From the NCBI RefSeq assembly GCF_002165255.2, contig NZ_CP028561.1, positions 806,001 through 870,000 of the forward strand: a DNA stretch of 64,000 nucleotides. Direction: 5' to 3'. Position numbers and translations under genes: made by a program. This stretch comes from Acinetobacter sp. WCHA45 (lineage in GTDB: Bacteria; Pseudomonadota; Gammaproteobacteria; Pseudomonadales; Moraxellaceae). Shown one piece after another: positions 27,758-38,038 of the stretch (position 1 is the stretch's first letter; each line of letters begins with the position of its first letter). Below the pieces are notes generated by a model. It was not told where the DNA came from and searched no databases. It saw only the letters and a program-made list of their open reading frames with translations.

Positions 27758-27778
27758 AAAAAAACCAGCTTACGCTGG
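27758..27778 (-). terminator. Terminator of tRNA-Leu copy 1
   Basis: On the minus strand CCAGC, GTAA, GCTGG is followed by seven Ts. Confidence 0.8.
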
Positions 27779-27813
27779 ATTTTTATTTGCACCATATTTC
27801 ATTATTTGAAAAA

Positions 27814-27899
27814 TGGTGCCCGAGGCCAGACTCGAACTGGCACGCTTTGTGGGCGGGGGATTTTAAATCCCCTGTGTCTACCGATTTCACCACTCGGGC
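27814..27899 (-). tRNA. tRNA-Leu (anticodon TAA)
   Basis: 86 nt with encoded CCA. Acceptor GCCCGAG / CTCGGGC; anticodon stem GGGGA / TCCCC around the loop TTTAAAA; long variable arm; T-arm GCCAG TTCGAGT CTGGC. Identical to the copy at 30003-30088. Confidence 0.96.
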
Positions 27900-28003
27900 A
27901 TGTGCGCAATAATAGAGGAGACTTTAAAACTTGGCAAGAGTAAAACGTATTAATTGCTTTCTTTTCAATCAATTCATGTGTTTATCAGATAAAAATTAAG
28001 CAT

Positions 28004-28054
28004 TGTCATATAATTTTCATGATTATTTCATCAAACTGAGATCAAACTTTCATT
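28004..28054 (+). promoter_or_regulatory. Candidate Pho box array before the PhoD-like gene
   Basis: TGTCATA (28004), TTTCATG (28015) and TTTCATC (28026) are spaced exactly 11 bp. Another TTTCATT follows at 28048, two further turns on. This is the arrangement of PhoB binding sites (7-mers separated by 4 bp). It sits 55-105 bases before the start of a phosphatase gene, so phosphate control is likely but inferred. Confidence 0.6.
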
Positions 28055-28107
28055 TAAGCAACTTAGTTTTAATTACTTAAAGTAATAAAATTAAGGTAGC
28101 TATCCAA

Positions 28108-29886
28108 ATGACAGCAAAAATTTCACGACGGGAACTCATTCAAAAAAGTTTATTCGGATTTGGGGCATTGTCTTTATCTGCGGGATTTACAGGATGTAAT
28201 GATAGTTCAGATCAAGAAACAGCGACATTACAAGTTAATTTTGAACATGGCGTTGCCAGCGGTGATCCACTACAGGATCGCGTGATTTTGTGGACACGCT
28301 TAACACCAAGTGATAGCAGTGCACGGTTGCAAGTCACTTGGGAAATTGCGTTAGATCAGCAATTCAAGCAAATTATTAAAACCGATAAAGTCACTACCGC
28401 CGCTGCACAGGACTTTACTGTAAAGGTAGATGCAATTGGATTAAAACCAAATCAAAGCTATTTTTATCGTTTTGTTTTCGGGGATAAAATTTCGCCAGTA
28501 GGTCAGACTAAAACCTTGCCGACCAGTACATCAAAGGTTAGTTTTGCTGTGTGCTCGTGTTCTAATTATCCAGCAGGCTATTTTTATGTTTACCGTGAAA
28601 TGGCAAAACAAAATGTAGATGTCGTGATTCATCTAGGCGATTATATTTATGAATATGGCGCTGATGGTTATGCGACAGAAGATGCAGCGAAATTAGGGCG
28701 TACGCTTCCTGCGAATAATGATAAAGAAATTATTAAACTGGATGACTATCGCAAACGCTATGCTTTATATCGTAAAGATCAAGACTTACAAGCTTTACAT
28801 CATCGCCATCCTTTTATTGTGATTTGGGATGATCATGAATTAGCAAATGATGCATGGCGAGAAGGGGCGGAAAATCATACTGAAGAAACAGCAAATGCAA
28901 AGAATGAAGGTAAATTCTCTGAAAGAAAATTAGCAGCATTGCAAGCTTATTTTGAATGGATGCCGATTCGTCCAATTGATGATCAGCATATCAAGATTTA
29001 TCGACATTTTGATTTTGGTAATCTCGTTCAGCTTACTATGTTGGATACACGTATTATCGCGCGTGATCAGCAATTAGATTATGTAGATTATATGACCGCA
29101 AATGGTTTGAATGCTGCAAAATTCCAAGCGGACTTAACCAACCCTGCACGTACTTTAATGGGGTATACCCAACGGGATTGGCTACTCGGAAAACTTCAAC
29201 AATCTAATGCAACATGGAATGTTTTAGGTCAACAAATATTAATGGCGAAAATGTTGATTCCTGCTGAGTTGTTACTTTCTTTGGCTGAAATAACTTCAGG
29301 CAATCCAACTGCCGACACCTTAAATAAAATGAATACGCAAATTACTGAGCTAGTCACCTTAAAGATGCGTTTAAAGCAAGGTGATCCGAGCTTAACCAGT
29401 CAGGAAAAAGCTCGTATCCTCACCGTTGCACCTTATAACTTAGATGCATGGGATGGTTATTTTGTTGAGCGTGAAATTTTATACGGCACTTTGGCACAAT
29501 TAAATAAAAAAGTTGTGGTGTTGGCAGGGGATACCCATAATGCATGGTCTTCTAATTTATATAGTAAAGATGGTGCATTTGTAGGTGTGGAATTGGCAAC
29601 CAGTTCAGTTTCCTCACCAGGTCTGGAAAAATATTTAAATATTCCATTGGCTCAGCTACAGCAGTTTGAATTTGCATTTACCACCTTGATTGATGAGCTG
29701 AACTATTGCAACTTAAACCAACGAGGTTATCTCATGGTTCAGTTTGATGAAACTCAGGTACAGTCACAGTGGGTTTATGTGGATTCAATCAAAAAATCTG
29801 AATATAGCATTGATACAGCCAGACAATATCAGCTTAGTTTTGATAAGAATTTGTTGCCAGTGAAAGCAGGGCAGCAAGTTGCGTAA
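28108..29886 (+). CDS. phoD: PhoD-like alkaline phosphatase/phosphodiesterase, Tat-exported
   Basis: 592 residues. The Tat signal SRRELIQKSLFGFGALSLSA is followed by GFTGC (C30), which may be a lipobox. PhoD family marks are an N-terminal FEHGVASGDPLQDRVILWTR domain and the metal-binding segments HLGDYIYEYG, IWDDHELANDAW and AGDTHNAW. Family enzymes hydrolyse phosphate mono- and diesters with Fe/Ca cofactors outside the cytoplasm. It is a single gene with its own terminator. It is flanked by identical tRNA-Leu genes and preceded by a Pho-box-like array. Confidence 0.92.
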   Translation: MTAKISRRELIQKSLFGFGALSLSAGFTGCNDSSDQETATLQVNFEHGVASGDPLQDRVILWTRLTPSDSSARLQVTWEIALDQQFKQIIKTDKVTTAAAQDFTVKVDAIGLKPNQSYFYRFVFGDKISPVGQTKTLPTSTSKVSFAVCSCSNYPAGYFYVYREMAKQNVDVVIHLGDYIYEYGADGYATEDAAKLGRTLPANNDKEIIKLDDYRKRYALYRKDQDLQALHHRHPFIVIWDDHELANDAWREGAENHTEETANAKNEGKFSERKLAALQAYFEWMPIRPIDDQHIKIYRHFDFGNLVQLTMLDTRIIARDQQLDYVDYMTANGLNAAKFQADLTNPARTLMGYTQRDWLLGKLQQSNATWNVLGQQILMAKMLIPAELLLSLAEITSGNPTADTLNKMNTQITELVTLKMRLKQGDPSLTSQEKARILTVAPYNLDAWDGYFVEREILYGTLAQLNKKVVVLAGDTHNAWSSNLYSKDGAFVGVELATSSVSSPGLEKYLNIPLAQLQQFEFAFTTLIDELNYCNLNQRGYLMVQFDETQVQSQWVYVDSIKKSEYSIDTARQYQLSFDKNLLPVKAGQQVA

Positions 29887-29901
29887 ACGATTGATACATC
29901 G

Positions 29902-29929
29902 AGCCAAACGTTAATGTTTGGCTTTTTTA
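29902..29929 (+). terminator. Rho-independent terminator of the PhoD-like gene
   Basis: AGCCAAAC, loop GTTAAT (sharing bases with the stem), GTTTGGCT, then Ts. Confidence 0.88.
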
Positions 29930-29930
29930 T

Positions 29931-30088
29931 TCTTAAATTTCAGACATAAAAAAACCAGCATTAAGCTGGAATTTTTAGCACCAAATTTCATTTGCTGAAA
30001 AATGGTGCCCGAGGCCAGACTCGAACTGGCACGCTTTGTGGGCGGGGGATTTTAAATCCCCTGTGTCTACCGATTTCACCACTCGGGC
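29931..30088. repeat. tRNA-Leu unit, direct repeat copy 2
   Basis: Second copy of the block at 27741-27899, including the terminator hairpin at 29955-29969 and an identical tRNA gene. Confidence 0.85.
30003..30088 (-). tRNA. tRNA-Leu (anticodon TAA), second copy
   Basis: 86 nt, identical to 27814-27899. It lies 14 bases from tRNA-Cys on the same strand, so the two probably share a transcript. Confidence 0.96.
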
Positions 30089-30102
30089 TTTAAAACCAAA
30101 TT

Positions 30103-30176
30103 TGGAGGCGGGGGTCGGAATCGAACCGGCGTACACGGAGTTGCAGTCCGCTGCATGACCATTCTGCCACCCCGCC
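30103..30176 (-). tRNA. tRNA-Cys (anticodon GCA)
   Basis: 74 nt with encoded CCA. Acceptor GGCGGGG / CCCCGCC, anticodon arm CGGAC TGCAA CTCCG with GCA, T-arm with GGTTCGATTCC. Confidence 0.96.
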
Positions 30177-30328
30177 ATCATTTGGTGATGCACATATTAG
30201 CAACCTTTAGAAAAAAAACAATAGTGTTTGCCGTGAATATGCACATAAAAACAACATCTAAAAGAATATTGGTCAAATTATCATGTATTATTTACGCAAT
30301 TGATTCATACCCACTTTGGAGATGCGCT

Positions 30329-31177
30329 GTGGCATTGGTTTTAGACGGTCGTGCGTTGGCAACACAAATCGAAGCTGATTTGTTGGTTCGTGTAGAAGCA
30401 TTAAAAGCAAAAACGGGACGTACCCCAATTTTGGCAACAATTTTGGTTGGTGATGATGGTGCATCGGCAACGTATGTGCGTATGAAAGGCAACGCTTGCC
30501 GCCGTGTCGGTATGGATTCATTGAAAGTTGAGCTTTCTAAAGAAACAACTACAGAACAATTGCTTGCTGAAATTCAAAAATTAAATGCGAATCCTGATGT
30601 ACACGGTATTTTGTTGCAGCACCCAGTGCCTGAACAAATTGATGAAAGAGCATGTTTTGATGCCATTTCATTAGCTAAAGATGTGGATGGCGTGACGTGT
30701 TTAGGTTTTGGTCGTATGGCTATGGGCGAGGCTGCATATGGTTCAGCAACTCCAGCTGGCATCATGACCATTTTGCAAGAAAACAAGATTGAGATCGCGG
30801 GTAAACATGCAGTTGTGGTCGGTCGCTCAGCGATTTTAGGCAAACCAATGGCAATGATGTTATTACAGGCGAATGCGACAGTGACCATTTGCCACTCACG
30901 TACTCAAAACTTAGCTGAATTGGTAAAACAAGCAGATATCATTGTCGGTGCGGTGGGTAAAGCGGAGTTGATTCAAAAAGACTGGATCAAGCAAGGTGCA
31001 GTTGTTGTAGATGCAGGTTTCCACCCGCGTGATGGCGGTGGTGTCGGTGATATTCAATTAGTGGGAATCGAAGAGATTGCTTCTGCTTATACACCAGTTC
31101 CAGGTGGTGTGGGGCCAATGACGATTACGACTTTGATTCGTCAAACTGTTGAAGCTGCTGAAAAAGCATTAGTTTAA
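30329..31177 (+). CDS. folD: FolD bifunctional methylene-THF dehydrogenase/cyclohydrolase
   Basis: 282 residues from the GTG at 30329, chosen because GGAG lies seven bases ahead and FolD proteins begin at this point; the open frame extends further upstream without homology. Motifs are [29 protein letters not shown], the NADP-binding [16 protein letters not shown], and [14 protein letters not shown]. It interconverts methylene-, methenyl- and formyl-tetrahydrofolate in the cytoplasm. Confidence 0.95.
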   Translation: MALVLDGRALATQIEADLLVRVEALKAKTGRTPILATILVGDDGASATYVRMKGNACRRVGMDSLKVELSKETTTEQLLAEIQKLNANPDVHGILLQHPVPEQIDERACFDAISLAKDVDGVTCLGFGRMAMGEAAYGSATPAGIMTILQENKIEIAGKHAVVVGRSAILGKPMAMMLLQANATVTICHSRTQNLAELVKQADIIVGAVGKAELIQKDWIKQGAVVVDAGFHPRDGGGVGDIQLVGIEEIASAYTPVPGGVGPMTITTLIRQTVEAAEKALV

Positions 31178-31187
31178 AGATTAATAG

Positions 31188-31210
31188 CCCCTCGATAAGA
31201 GGGGTTTTTT
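31188..31210 (+). terminator. Rho-independent terminator of folD
   Basis: CCCCTC, GATAA, GAGGGG, then six Ts. It lies 14 bases before the next gene. Confidence 0.88.
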
Positions 31211-31224
31211 AGAATTAAAGATAT

Positions 31225-31893
31225 ATGAGTTGTACATTTCAATTTGCGAAAGCCCCTGAACATTTACTTCAAGCATTACATGAAGTCATCCCTAATACGG
31301 ATCTACTAGCACAGCAGCTTCCTGAAACACCTATATCGTTATGGTTGATTCCACCAGTTTTTCCAACGGATCGTTTGGATGACGAAGTGATTTGTCGTAT
31401 TTGGAATGAAACGCCGTATTGGATTTTCTGTTGGGCATCTGGTTTAGCAATGGCACAGTGGTTACTCGCTGAGCCACATCATGTTAAAGATAAAGTGGTC
31501 TTGGATTTTGGTGCAGGTTCGGGCGTAGTTGCAATTGCTGCAAAAATGGCAGGTGCGAAACGTGTGATCTGTTGTGATATTGATCCAGTAAGTCTCGCGT
31601 CATGTCGTGAAAATGCTTTGTTGAATGATGTTGAACTTGAATATTTGGATGATTTATATAAAGCCGAACAAGTGGATGTATTGCTCGCTGCGGACGTGCT
31701 GTATGACCAATGCAATCGTTTCTTCTTGGATGAATTTCTTAAGTTCGCACCTGAAGTTTGGGTTGCCGATAGCCGAGTTAAAAACTTTAGCCATCCTCAA
31801 TATATGAAGATTGATGAACGCAGTGCAACGACTTGGCCTGATTTGGATGAATCCAAAGAGTTTAGAAATGTGAGTTTTTATAAGACCTTATAA
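31225..31893 (+). CDS. Class I SAM-dependent methyltransferase (EtfB-lysine-methyltransferase-like)
   Basis: 222 residues. VVLDFGAGSGVVAIAAKMAG (about residues 91-110) is the SAM-binding motif I, CCDIDPVSLASCRENA is motif II, and DVLLAADVLYD is the acidic loop seen in the METTL20/METTL21 group. This group methylates protein lysines such as those of electron-transfer flavoprotein beta. The substrate here is inferred only from that resemblance. Confidence 0.75.
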   Translation: MSCTFQFAKAPEHLLQALHEVIPNTDLLAQQLPETPISLWLIPPVFPTDRLDDEVICRIWNETPYWIFCWASGLAMAQWLLAEPHHVKDKVVLDFGAGSGVVAIAAKMAGAKRVICCDIDPVSLASCRENALLNDVELEYLDDLYKAEQVDVLLAADVLYDQCNRFFLDEFLKFAPEVWVADSRVKNFSHPQYMKIDERSATTWPDLDESKEFRNVSFYKTL

Positions 31894-31947
31894 TAAGTAA
31901 GCAGATAAAGCTAAGGTGGTTTAAATCAACCACCTTATTTTTAACTA

Positions 31948-32370
31948 TTATGAACAGGTATAGCGAATGACTTTAAGTGTGGTCGGGCGTGCCTCAAGTG
32001 CTTGTCGTGTTGCATATCCTTCACTGTTATTGAAATCAGGTGAATTAGAAAGTCCAAAAGTTGCACGACTATTTCCAAGTTTTACGCCGTATTGTTCTTG
32101 TTGTGTAGGATTCATAATTTCATTCACACTGAGTATTGAAATTTTATAAGTTTTTCCTACGCCTAAAACTTGGTTGCATGCATGTTGTAATTTCTTTTGA
32201 TCTAAATCTTGATTGGTATGTGCTGCAAGGGTGTAAGTAATCGTGGCTGAAGTTGTTGTTTTATTTTCTATTTGGTAACCCGTCACGCCGTTAAATTTGT
32301 GTGGTGTACTTTGACATGCAGTGATCACAAGTGCACTTGTAACGATAATGAATAAATTGGTTTTTTTCAT
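31948..32370 (-). CDS. Putative lipoprotein, unknown
   Basis: 140 residues. The signal peptide with lipobox VITAC places the lipidated cysteine at about residue 19. The mature part contains two more cysteines (in HACNQVLG and at the C-terminal YTCS) that may pair. No family is recognised. It is convergent with the methyltransferase gene. Confidence 0.75.
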   Translation of the reverse strand: MKKTNLFIIVTSALVITACQSTPHKFNGVTGYQIENKTTTSATITYTLAAHTNQDLDQKKLQHACNQVLGVGKTYKISILSVNEIMNPTQQEQYGVKLGNSRATFGLSNSPDFNNSEGYATRQALEARPTTLKVIRYTCS

Positions 32371-32483
32371 ATCTATGATCCTATTATTTCCATAATTAGT
32401 ATGGCATAAAATAAGGTTGTTATTGTGAGTAATCTTTGAAATTGGCGCTATTCATCGTATTGAGGTTCAAAGTTAAAGAAAGA

Positions 32484-32501
32484 ATTTTCGTTTTCGAACA
32501 A
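32484..32501 (+). promoter_or_regulatory. Candidate GlpR operator before glpK
   Basis: TTCGTTTTCGAA at 32487-32498 fits the E. coli glp operator core (TTCGWTAWCGAA) except at the centre, and the flanks ATT and CAAT are similar. It lies about 130 bases before glpK, whose repressor gene is adjacent. Confidence 0.5.
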
Positions 32502-32566
32502 TTTTGCATATAATCTGCCAAGTTTTTTATTTAATACAGAAGTCGTTGCTTTATTGCAGTATTTTT

Positions 32567-34143
<1,577 letters not shown>

Positions 34144-34187
34144 GCTAAAATAGCCGGATTTAATATGCCGTAAATAACACAGGATTG

Positions 34188-34952
34188 ATGAGCATGAGCT
34201 TGATACTACGCCAACAAAAAACCCTCGAATTAGTACGAGAGCGTGGTTATATTAGTATTGAAGAACTTGCTCAACATTTCGATGTTACACCACAAACGAT
34301 TCGTCGTGATATTAATCAATTAGCGGATGAAGGCCTTTTGCGCCGTTATCATGGCGGCGCTGCGCATGATTCAAGTGTTGAAAATACAGAATATACGATG
34401 CGTGTCGGGCATATGCTTGAGCAAAAAAGAACAATTGCTGAAGCTGTTGCTGCTGCCGTTCCAAATCACGCTTCTTTATTTATTAATATTGGCACCACAA
34501 CCGAAGCGATTGCTCATGCACTACTGAATCACACGGGCTTAAAAGTCATTACTAATAACCTGAATGTTGCAAAGACCCTGAGCACAAAAGAGGATTTTGA
34601 AGTTCTGATTGCCAGTGGTCGTGTTCGTCCAGATGGTGGTGTCATTGGTCAAGCAACCGCTGATTTTTTCAAACAGTTTAAAGCAGACTATGCGCTTATC
34701 GGGATTAGTGGAATTGAAGAAGATGGCACATTGCTTGATTTTGATTTTCAGGAAGTGTGTGTCTCTCAAGAAATTCTTTCAAGTGCACGCCAAGTTTTTT
34801 TAGCCGCGGATAGCAGTAAATTTGGGCGTAATGCGATGATTCGATTAGGTTCACTTAAGCAAGTGGATTGTATTTTTACTGATCAACAGCCAAATGAGCA
34901 ATTTATAAAAACCATCCGAGAGTTAGATGTTGGTTTGATTGTTGCAAAATAA
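34188..34952 (+). CDS. glpR: DeoR-family repressor GlpR
   Basis: 254 residues from the ATG at 34188; an ATG at 34194 is also possible. The HTH segment [20 protein letters not shown] is followed by [19 protein letters not shown], the DeoR signature, then a sugar-phosphate sensor domain ([15 protein letters not shown]). It should repress glpK and glpD until glycerol-3-phosphate binds. It lies between its two targets. Confidence 0.93.
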   Translation: MSMSLILRQQKTLELVRERGYISIEELAQHFDVTPQTIRRDINQLADEGLLRRYHGGAAHDSSVENTEYTMRVGHMLEQKRTIAEAVAAAVPNHASLFINIGTTTEAIAHALLNHTGLKVITNNLNVAKTLSTKEDFEVLIASGRVRPDGGVIGQATADFFKQFKADYALIGISGIEEDGTLLDFDFQEVCVSQEILSSARQVFLAADSSKFGRNAMIRLGSLKQVDCIFTDQQPNEQFIKTIRELDVGLIVAK

Positions 34953-35145
34953 ATATTCATTTTCGAAAAATTGTTACTTTTCTTGAGTTAATCAATTTAA
35001 CTCAAGATATATTCAATAAAAACTATATTTTTCTTATAAATAAATACGGTTACCGTGTTTCTGAACTGTTAGTTTCTCCATCGAATTTTACCATTTATCT
35101 AAAAGTGTCGATAGATTGGCATTTTTTGATCTATTTTTTATTGTT

Positions 35146-35186
35146 TATTTTCGATTTATATGTTTAAATTTTCATTATCGAAAAAT
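35146..35186 (+). promoter_or_regulatory. Candidate GlpR operator region before glpD
   Basis: TTCATTATCGAA at 35171-35182 matches the glp operator core except for one base, and a TTTTCGAT half-site lies 20 bases upstream. The pair sits 27-60 bases before the glpD ATG. Confidence 0.4.
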
Positions 35187-35208
35187 AATGAAAAATTTGT
35201 GGTGATCT

Positions 35209-36729
35209 ATGCAAACTTCTCCTCAGACAAATGAAAAGATCTATGACCTTGCGGTCATTGGTGGTGGTATCAATGGTGTTGGTATTGCGGCTGATGCTTC
35301 AGGACGCGGTTTATCGGTATTCTTGTGTGAAAAAGATGATTTAGCCAGTCATACTTCTTCAGCAAGCAGTAAGCTGATTCATGGTGGTTTACGTTATTTA
35401 GAACACAAAGAATTTCGTTTAGTACGTGAAGCGTTAGCTGAGCGTGAAGTGCTATTGGCTAAAGCTCCACATATTATTCGCCCAATGCGTTTTATTATGC
35501 CGCATCGCCCACATCTTCGCCCTGCATGGTTGATTCGCACGGGTTTGTTCTTCTATGACCATTTAGGTAAGCGTGAGAAATTATTGGGTTCAAATAATGT
35601 CTATTTTAAAGAAGATAGCCCTTTAAATTCTGCGATAACACGTGGTTTTGAATATTCTGACTGTGCTGTTGATGATGCTCGTTTGGTTGTACTTAATGCG
35701 ATGCATGCCCGTGAAAAGGGTGCTGATATCGTAACTCGTACTCGTTGTTTGTCTGCACGAAGAGATGGGCAGTATTGGATTGTTGATTTAGAAAATGAAA
35801 ATTGTCAATTCCAAATTAAAGCAAAGGCACTGGTCAATGCTGCTGGCCCTTGGGTCGCAAAATTCATCAAACAAGATTTAGAGTTCAAATCACCTTACGG
35901 TATTCGCTTGATTCAAGGTAGTCATATCATTGTGCCGAAATTATATGAAGGTGATAAAGCCTTTATTATGCAAAATGATGACCGCCGTATTGTGTTCGCA
36001 ATTCCGTATTTAGATCAATACACCATGATTGGAACTACAGATCGTGAATACCAAGGTGATCCTGCGCAAGTACAAATTACTCAAGCAGAAACAGACTATT
36101 TGCTTGAAGTGAGCAATGCACATTTCAAAAAACAGCTTACTCAATCGGATGTTATTTGGACATTTGCTGGGGTACGTCCACTCTGTGATGATGAATCAGA
36201 TAATCCATCAGCCATTACCCGTGACTATACTTTGGCTTTGTCCAAAGGTGAGGTGGGGCAGGCCCCATTACTTTCCGTATTCGGTGGAAAATTAACAACA
36301 TATCGTAAATTGGCTGAGTCGGCTATGCAGCAGTTAAAAGTATTCTTCCCTGAAATGAAGGGGAGTTGGACTGCAACAGAAGCTTTACCTGGTGGCGAAA
36401 ATATGGAGTCTGTTGAACAGTTGGTGCGAGAAATTCGTGCACAAGTCACTGATGCATCAGAAGATTTAGTTAAGCGTTGGGCATCAGCTTATGGCTCACG
36501 TATTTGGAATATTCTAGGCGAGAAAAGTTCGGTTGAACAACTTGGGCAGCATTTTGGACAAGGTTTGTATGCACGTGAAGTGGATTATTTATGTACTGCT
36601 GAATGGGCGACGACCAGTCAAGATATTTTATGGCGCCGTTCCAAATTGGGCTTGAGTTTTACACAAATTGAAATGAATCAATTGGATACTTATTTAGTAT
36701 CCAAACAGCAAGAGCCGCATGCCGCTTAA
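35209..36729 (+). CDS. glpD: Aerobic glycerol-3-phosphate dehydrogenase
   Basis: 506 residues. DLAVIGGGINGVGIAADASG is the FAD-binding N-terminus, with SSASSKLIHGGLRYLEHKEF and a C-terminal DAO domain. It oxidises glycerol-3-phosphate to dihydroxyacetone phosphate at the inner membrane, passing electrons to quinone. With glpK and glpR it forms the glycerol utilisation block. Confidence 0.97.
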   Translation: MQTSPQTNEKIYDLAVIGGGINGVGIAADASGRGLSVFLCEKDDLASHTSSASSKLIHGGLRYLEHKEFRLVREALAEREVLLAKAPHIIRPMRFIMPHRPHLRPAWLIRTGLFFYDHLGKREKLLGSNNVYFKEDSPLNSAITRGFEYSDCAVDDARLVVLNAMHAREKGADIVTRTRCLSARRDGQYWIVDLENENCQFQIKAKALVNAAGPWVAKFIKQDLEFKSPYGIRLIQGSHIIVPKLYEGDKAFIMQNDDRRIVFAIPYLDQYTMIGTTDREYQGDPAQVQITQAETDYLLEVSNAHFKKQLTQSDVIWTFAGVRPLCDDESDNPSAITRDYTLALSKGEVGQAPLLSVFGGKLTTYRKLAESAMQQLKVFFPEMKGSWTATEALPGGENMESVEQLVREIRAQVTDASEDLVKRWASAYGSRIWNILGEKSSVEQLGQHFGQGLYAREVDYLCTAEWATTSQDILWRRSKLGLSFTQIEMNQLDTYLVSKQQEPHAA

Positions 36730-36767
36730 AAAATCGTATAGCCGGACTGTTTTTAAAAAGCTTTTTA

Positions 36768-36822
36768 TCTAACGCCTGAGTTAAGCCGCGAAGCGGCTTC
36801 GGCTTGAATGAATTGTTAGGGC
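36768..36822 (-). repeat. attC recombination site of an integron cassette
   Basis: On the minus strand: GCCCTAAC (R'', 36822-36815), an imperfect palindrome with the core GCCGCTTCGCGGC, and GCGTTAGA (R', 36775-36768). This is the layout of class-1-integron-type attC sites of the aadA kind. It lies just beyond the stop of the minus-strand cassette ORF at 36847. Confidence 0.88.
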
Positions 36823-36846
36823 GCAGTTGCATAGGCTATAGGCAAG

Positions 36847-37326
36847 CTAGTACCCGAGCCTTTTGCAAGTTGCTTTATCAACGAAGACATCTCCCATTTT
36901 TTGTCCGTATATACTGCTGTAGGCATATGTGTAGGAAAGTCCTCTGTCAAAAGCTGGGTTATTCGCGTTTTGTGCACAGGCTTGGGGGATGATTTCTTGT
37001 TGCGTTGCAGCTAGCCACTGTACAATTTCGCTTTGTGACAAGCCGTTTTTTACCCGCAATATGTTCTCAAAATGCACGTTCCTTCCAGAAGAACTCGCGT
37101 TAAAAGATGTCGTCATGTCATCCAAGTACAAATGCTTGTTTGTATTGCTTTGTTTGGCAATCTCCGCCGCAATTTCTTCAATTTGCCTTATTTGTGCAGC
37201 ACTCGGCTCTTGGTCAGATGCCACGGCAACGCTTAGTACATCCTTTGCGGTATTAGTTGAAAATACGATTTTCCAAAAAATGAATGCAACGATGCAGGCC
37301 GCCCAGAACAGGAGATTCTTTTTCAT
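36847..37326 (-). CDS. Cassette-borne hypothetical protein with an N-terminal membrane anchor
   Basis: 159 residues from the ATG at 37326. One hydrophobic segment (about residues 4-20, NLLFWAACIVAFIFWKIVF) is followed by a soluble region with two cysteines (QACAQN and TCKRLGY). The soluble part probably faces the periplasm. No family is recognised. The stop lies 25 bases before the attC, as usual for cassette genes. Confidence 0.7.
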   Translation of the reverse strand: MKKNLLFWAACIVAFIFWKIVFSTNTAKDVLSVAVASDQEPSAAQIRQIEEIAAEIAKQSNTNKHLYLDDMTTSFNASSSGRNVHFENILRVKNGLSQSEIVQWLAATQQEIIPQACAQNANNPAFDRGLSYTYAYSSIYGQKMGDVFVDKATCKRLGY

Positions 37327-37332
37327 CTTCAA

Positions 37333-37536
37333 CTATTCCTTATCTTTGGGTTTTTCTGATTCAGAGTTGTCTTCTTTTGGCTTTGACGGCCTCACAATAA
37401 GAAACTCATAGCCCAATGCAAACCCAAAGGTAAGCAAAAGGACGGACATCCCTTGGAGATTGTATCGACCGATAAGCCAAAGATTGAACAACAGCACTGC
37501 GCCTCCGATAAGGCGAAGCTTTGTGGTCTTCTGCAT
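37333..37536 (-). CDS. Cassette-borne small membrane protein
   Basis: 67 residues from the ATG at 37536; an upstream in-frame start at 37563 is possible. Two hydrophobic spans (about residues 8-23 and 27-43) precede a charged tail rich in Lys, Glu and Pro (KPKEDNSESEKPKDKE). It ends six bases before the second cassette gene's ATG, so the two are probably cotranscribed and translated in sequence. No family is recognised. Confidence 0.65.
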   Translation of the reverse strand: MQKTTKLRLIGGAVLLFNLWLIGRYNLQGMSVLLLTFGFALGYEFLIVRPSKPKEDNSESEKPKDKE

Positions 37537-37813
37537 GGTGGAACTCCTCGCGGTATGTGGCACAAGCCCTAACTACTCTTATATGGTAGAAGTGACGTGT
37601 AAGATTCCAAATTCTGATGCATAAGATACCTGATTGATTAAAATGAAATAAAAATAATTGATTTATTTGAACTTAAAATTATCAACAAATAATAAAAATA
37701 ACAAGGATAATAAAATACCAGTTCATTAGCCTAAATTACTTGATTTAGTTAGGCAGCATATCCGTTATAAGCATATTAGTTATAGGGTTGGGTGGGTCTG
37801 TTATTTAAGATAT

Positions 37814-37922
37814 CTCTAGTCGTGATGAAACCAAAATCTTCGATTTTCGACGTGTCACCATTTTGATGGTTTATGGTATTTCTTTGGTTGGGTTGTTTAA
37901 TTTTGCACCACAATTGTTTTAG
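37814..37922 (+). pseudogene. Short membrane-protein remnant
   Basis: A frame ending at the TAG at 37920-37922 reads RDETKIFDFRRVTILMVYGI and then SLVGLFNFAPQLF. It looks like the last transmembrane helix of a larger membrane protein. No start or upstream continuation was found, so it is a fragment if it was ever coding. Confidence 0.3.
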
Positions 37923-37970
37923 TAACTACTTATAAATGTGTTGCGCATCGTTACTTGATCAGCCAAATAA

Positions 37971-37992
37971 AAAGGCCACCGAAGTGACCTTT
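37971..37992 (-). terminator. Terminator of pckG
   Basis: On the minus strand AAAGGTCAC, TTCG, GTGGCCTTT then Ts: a stable UUCG tetraloop hairpin 46 bases past the pckG stop. Confidence 0.85.
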
Positions 37993-38038
37993 TAAATCTC
38001 CCTGAACCCCTCTTTAATCAAGAGGGAAACTAGAGTGA

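Larger units (their letters stand above)
27741..27899. repeat. tRNA-Leu unit, direct repeat copy 1
   Basis: This 159-bp block (TCTTAAATTTTAGACATAAA through the tRNA-Leu gene) is repeated with small differences at 29931-30088. Both copies contain a CCAGC/GCTGG hairpin with an A-run, which on the minus strand is the tRNA terminator. Confidence 0.85.
36773..37572 (-). mobile_element. Single integron gene cassette at a non-attI site
   Basis: The 800-bp segment has proper cassette ends. On the minus strand its 5' boundary is G|TTAGGGC (37573/37572), complementary to the R'' core GCCCTAAC of its own attC. Its 3' boundary is at GCG|TTAGAT (36773/36772). Two ORFs fill it. No integrase gene, attI or other cassette is present, so it appears inserted at a secondary site after glpD. 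Confidence 0.8.

Noticed and set aside
27734..27943. Open frame across the tRNA-Leu gene
   Set aside because: It overlaps a tRNA with perfect structure. The similar frames across 29975-30193 and the tmRNA (16361-16675) are rejected for the same reason.
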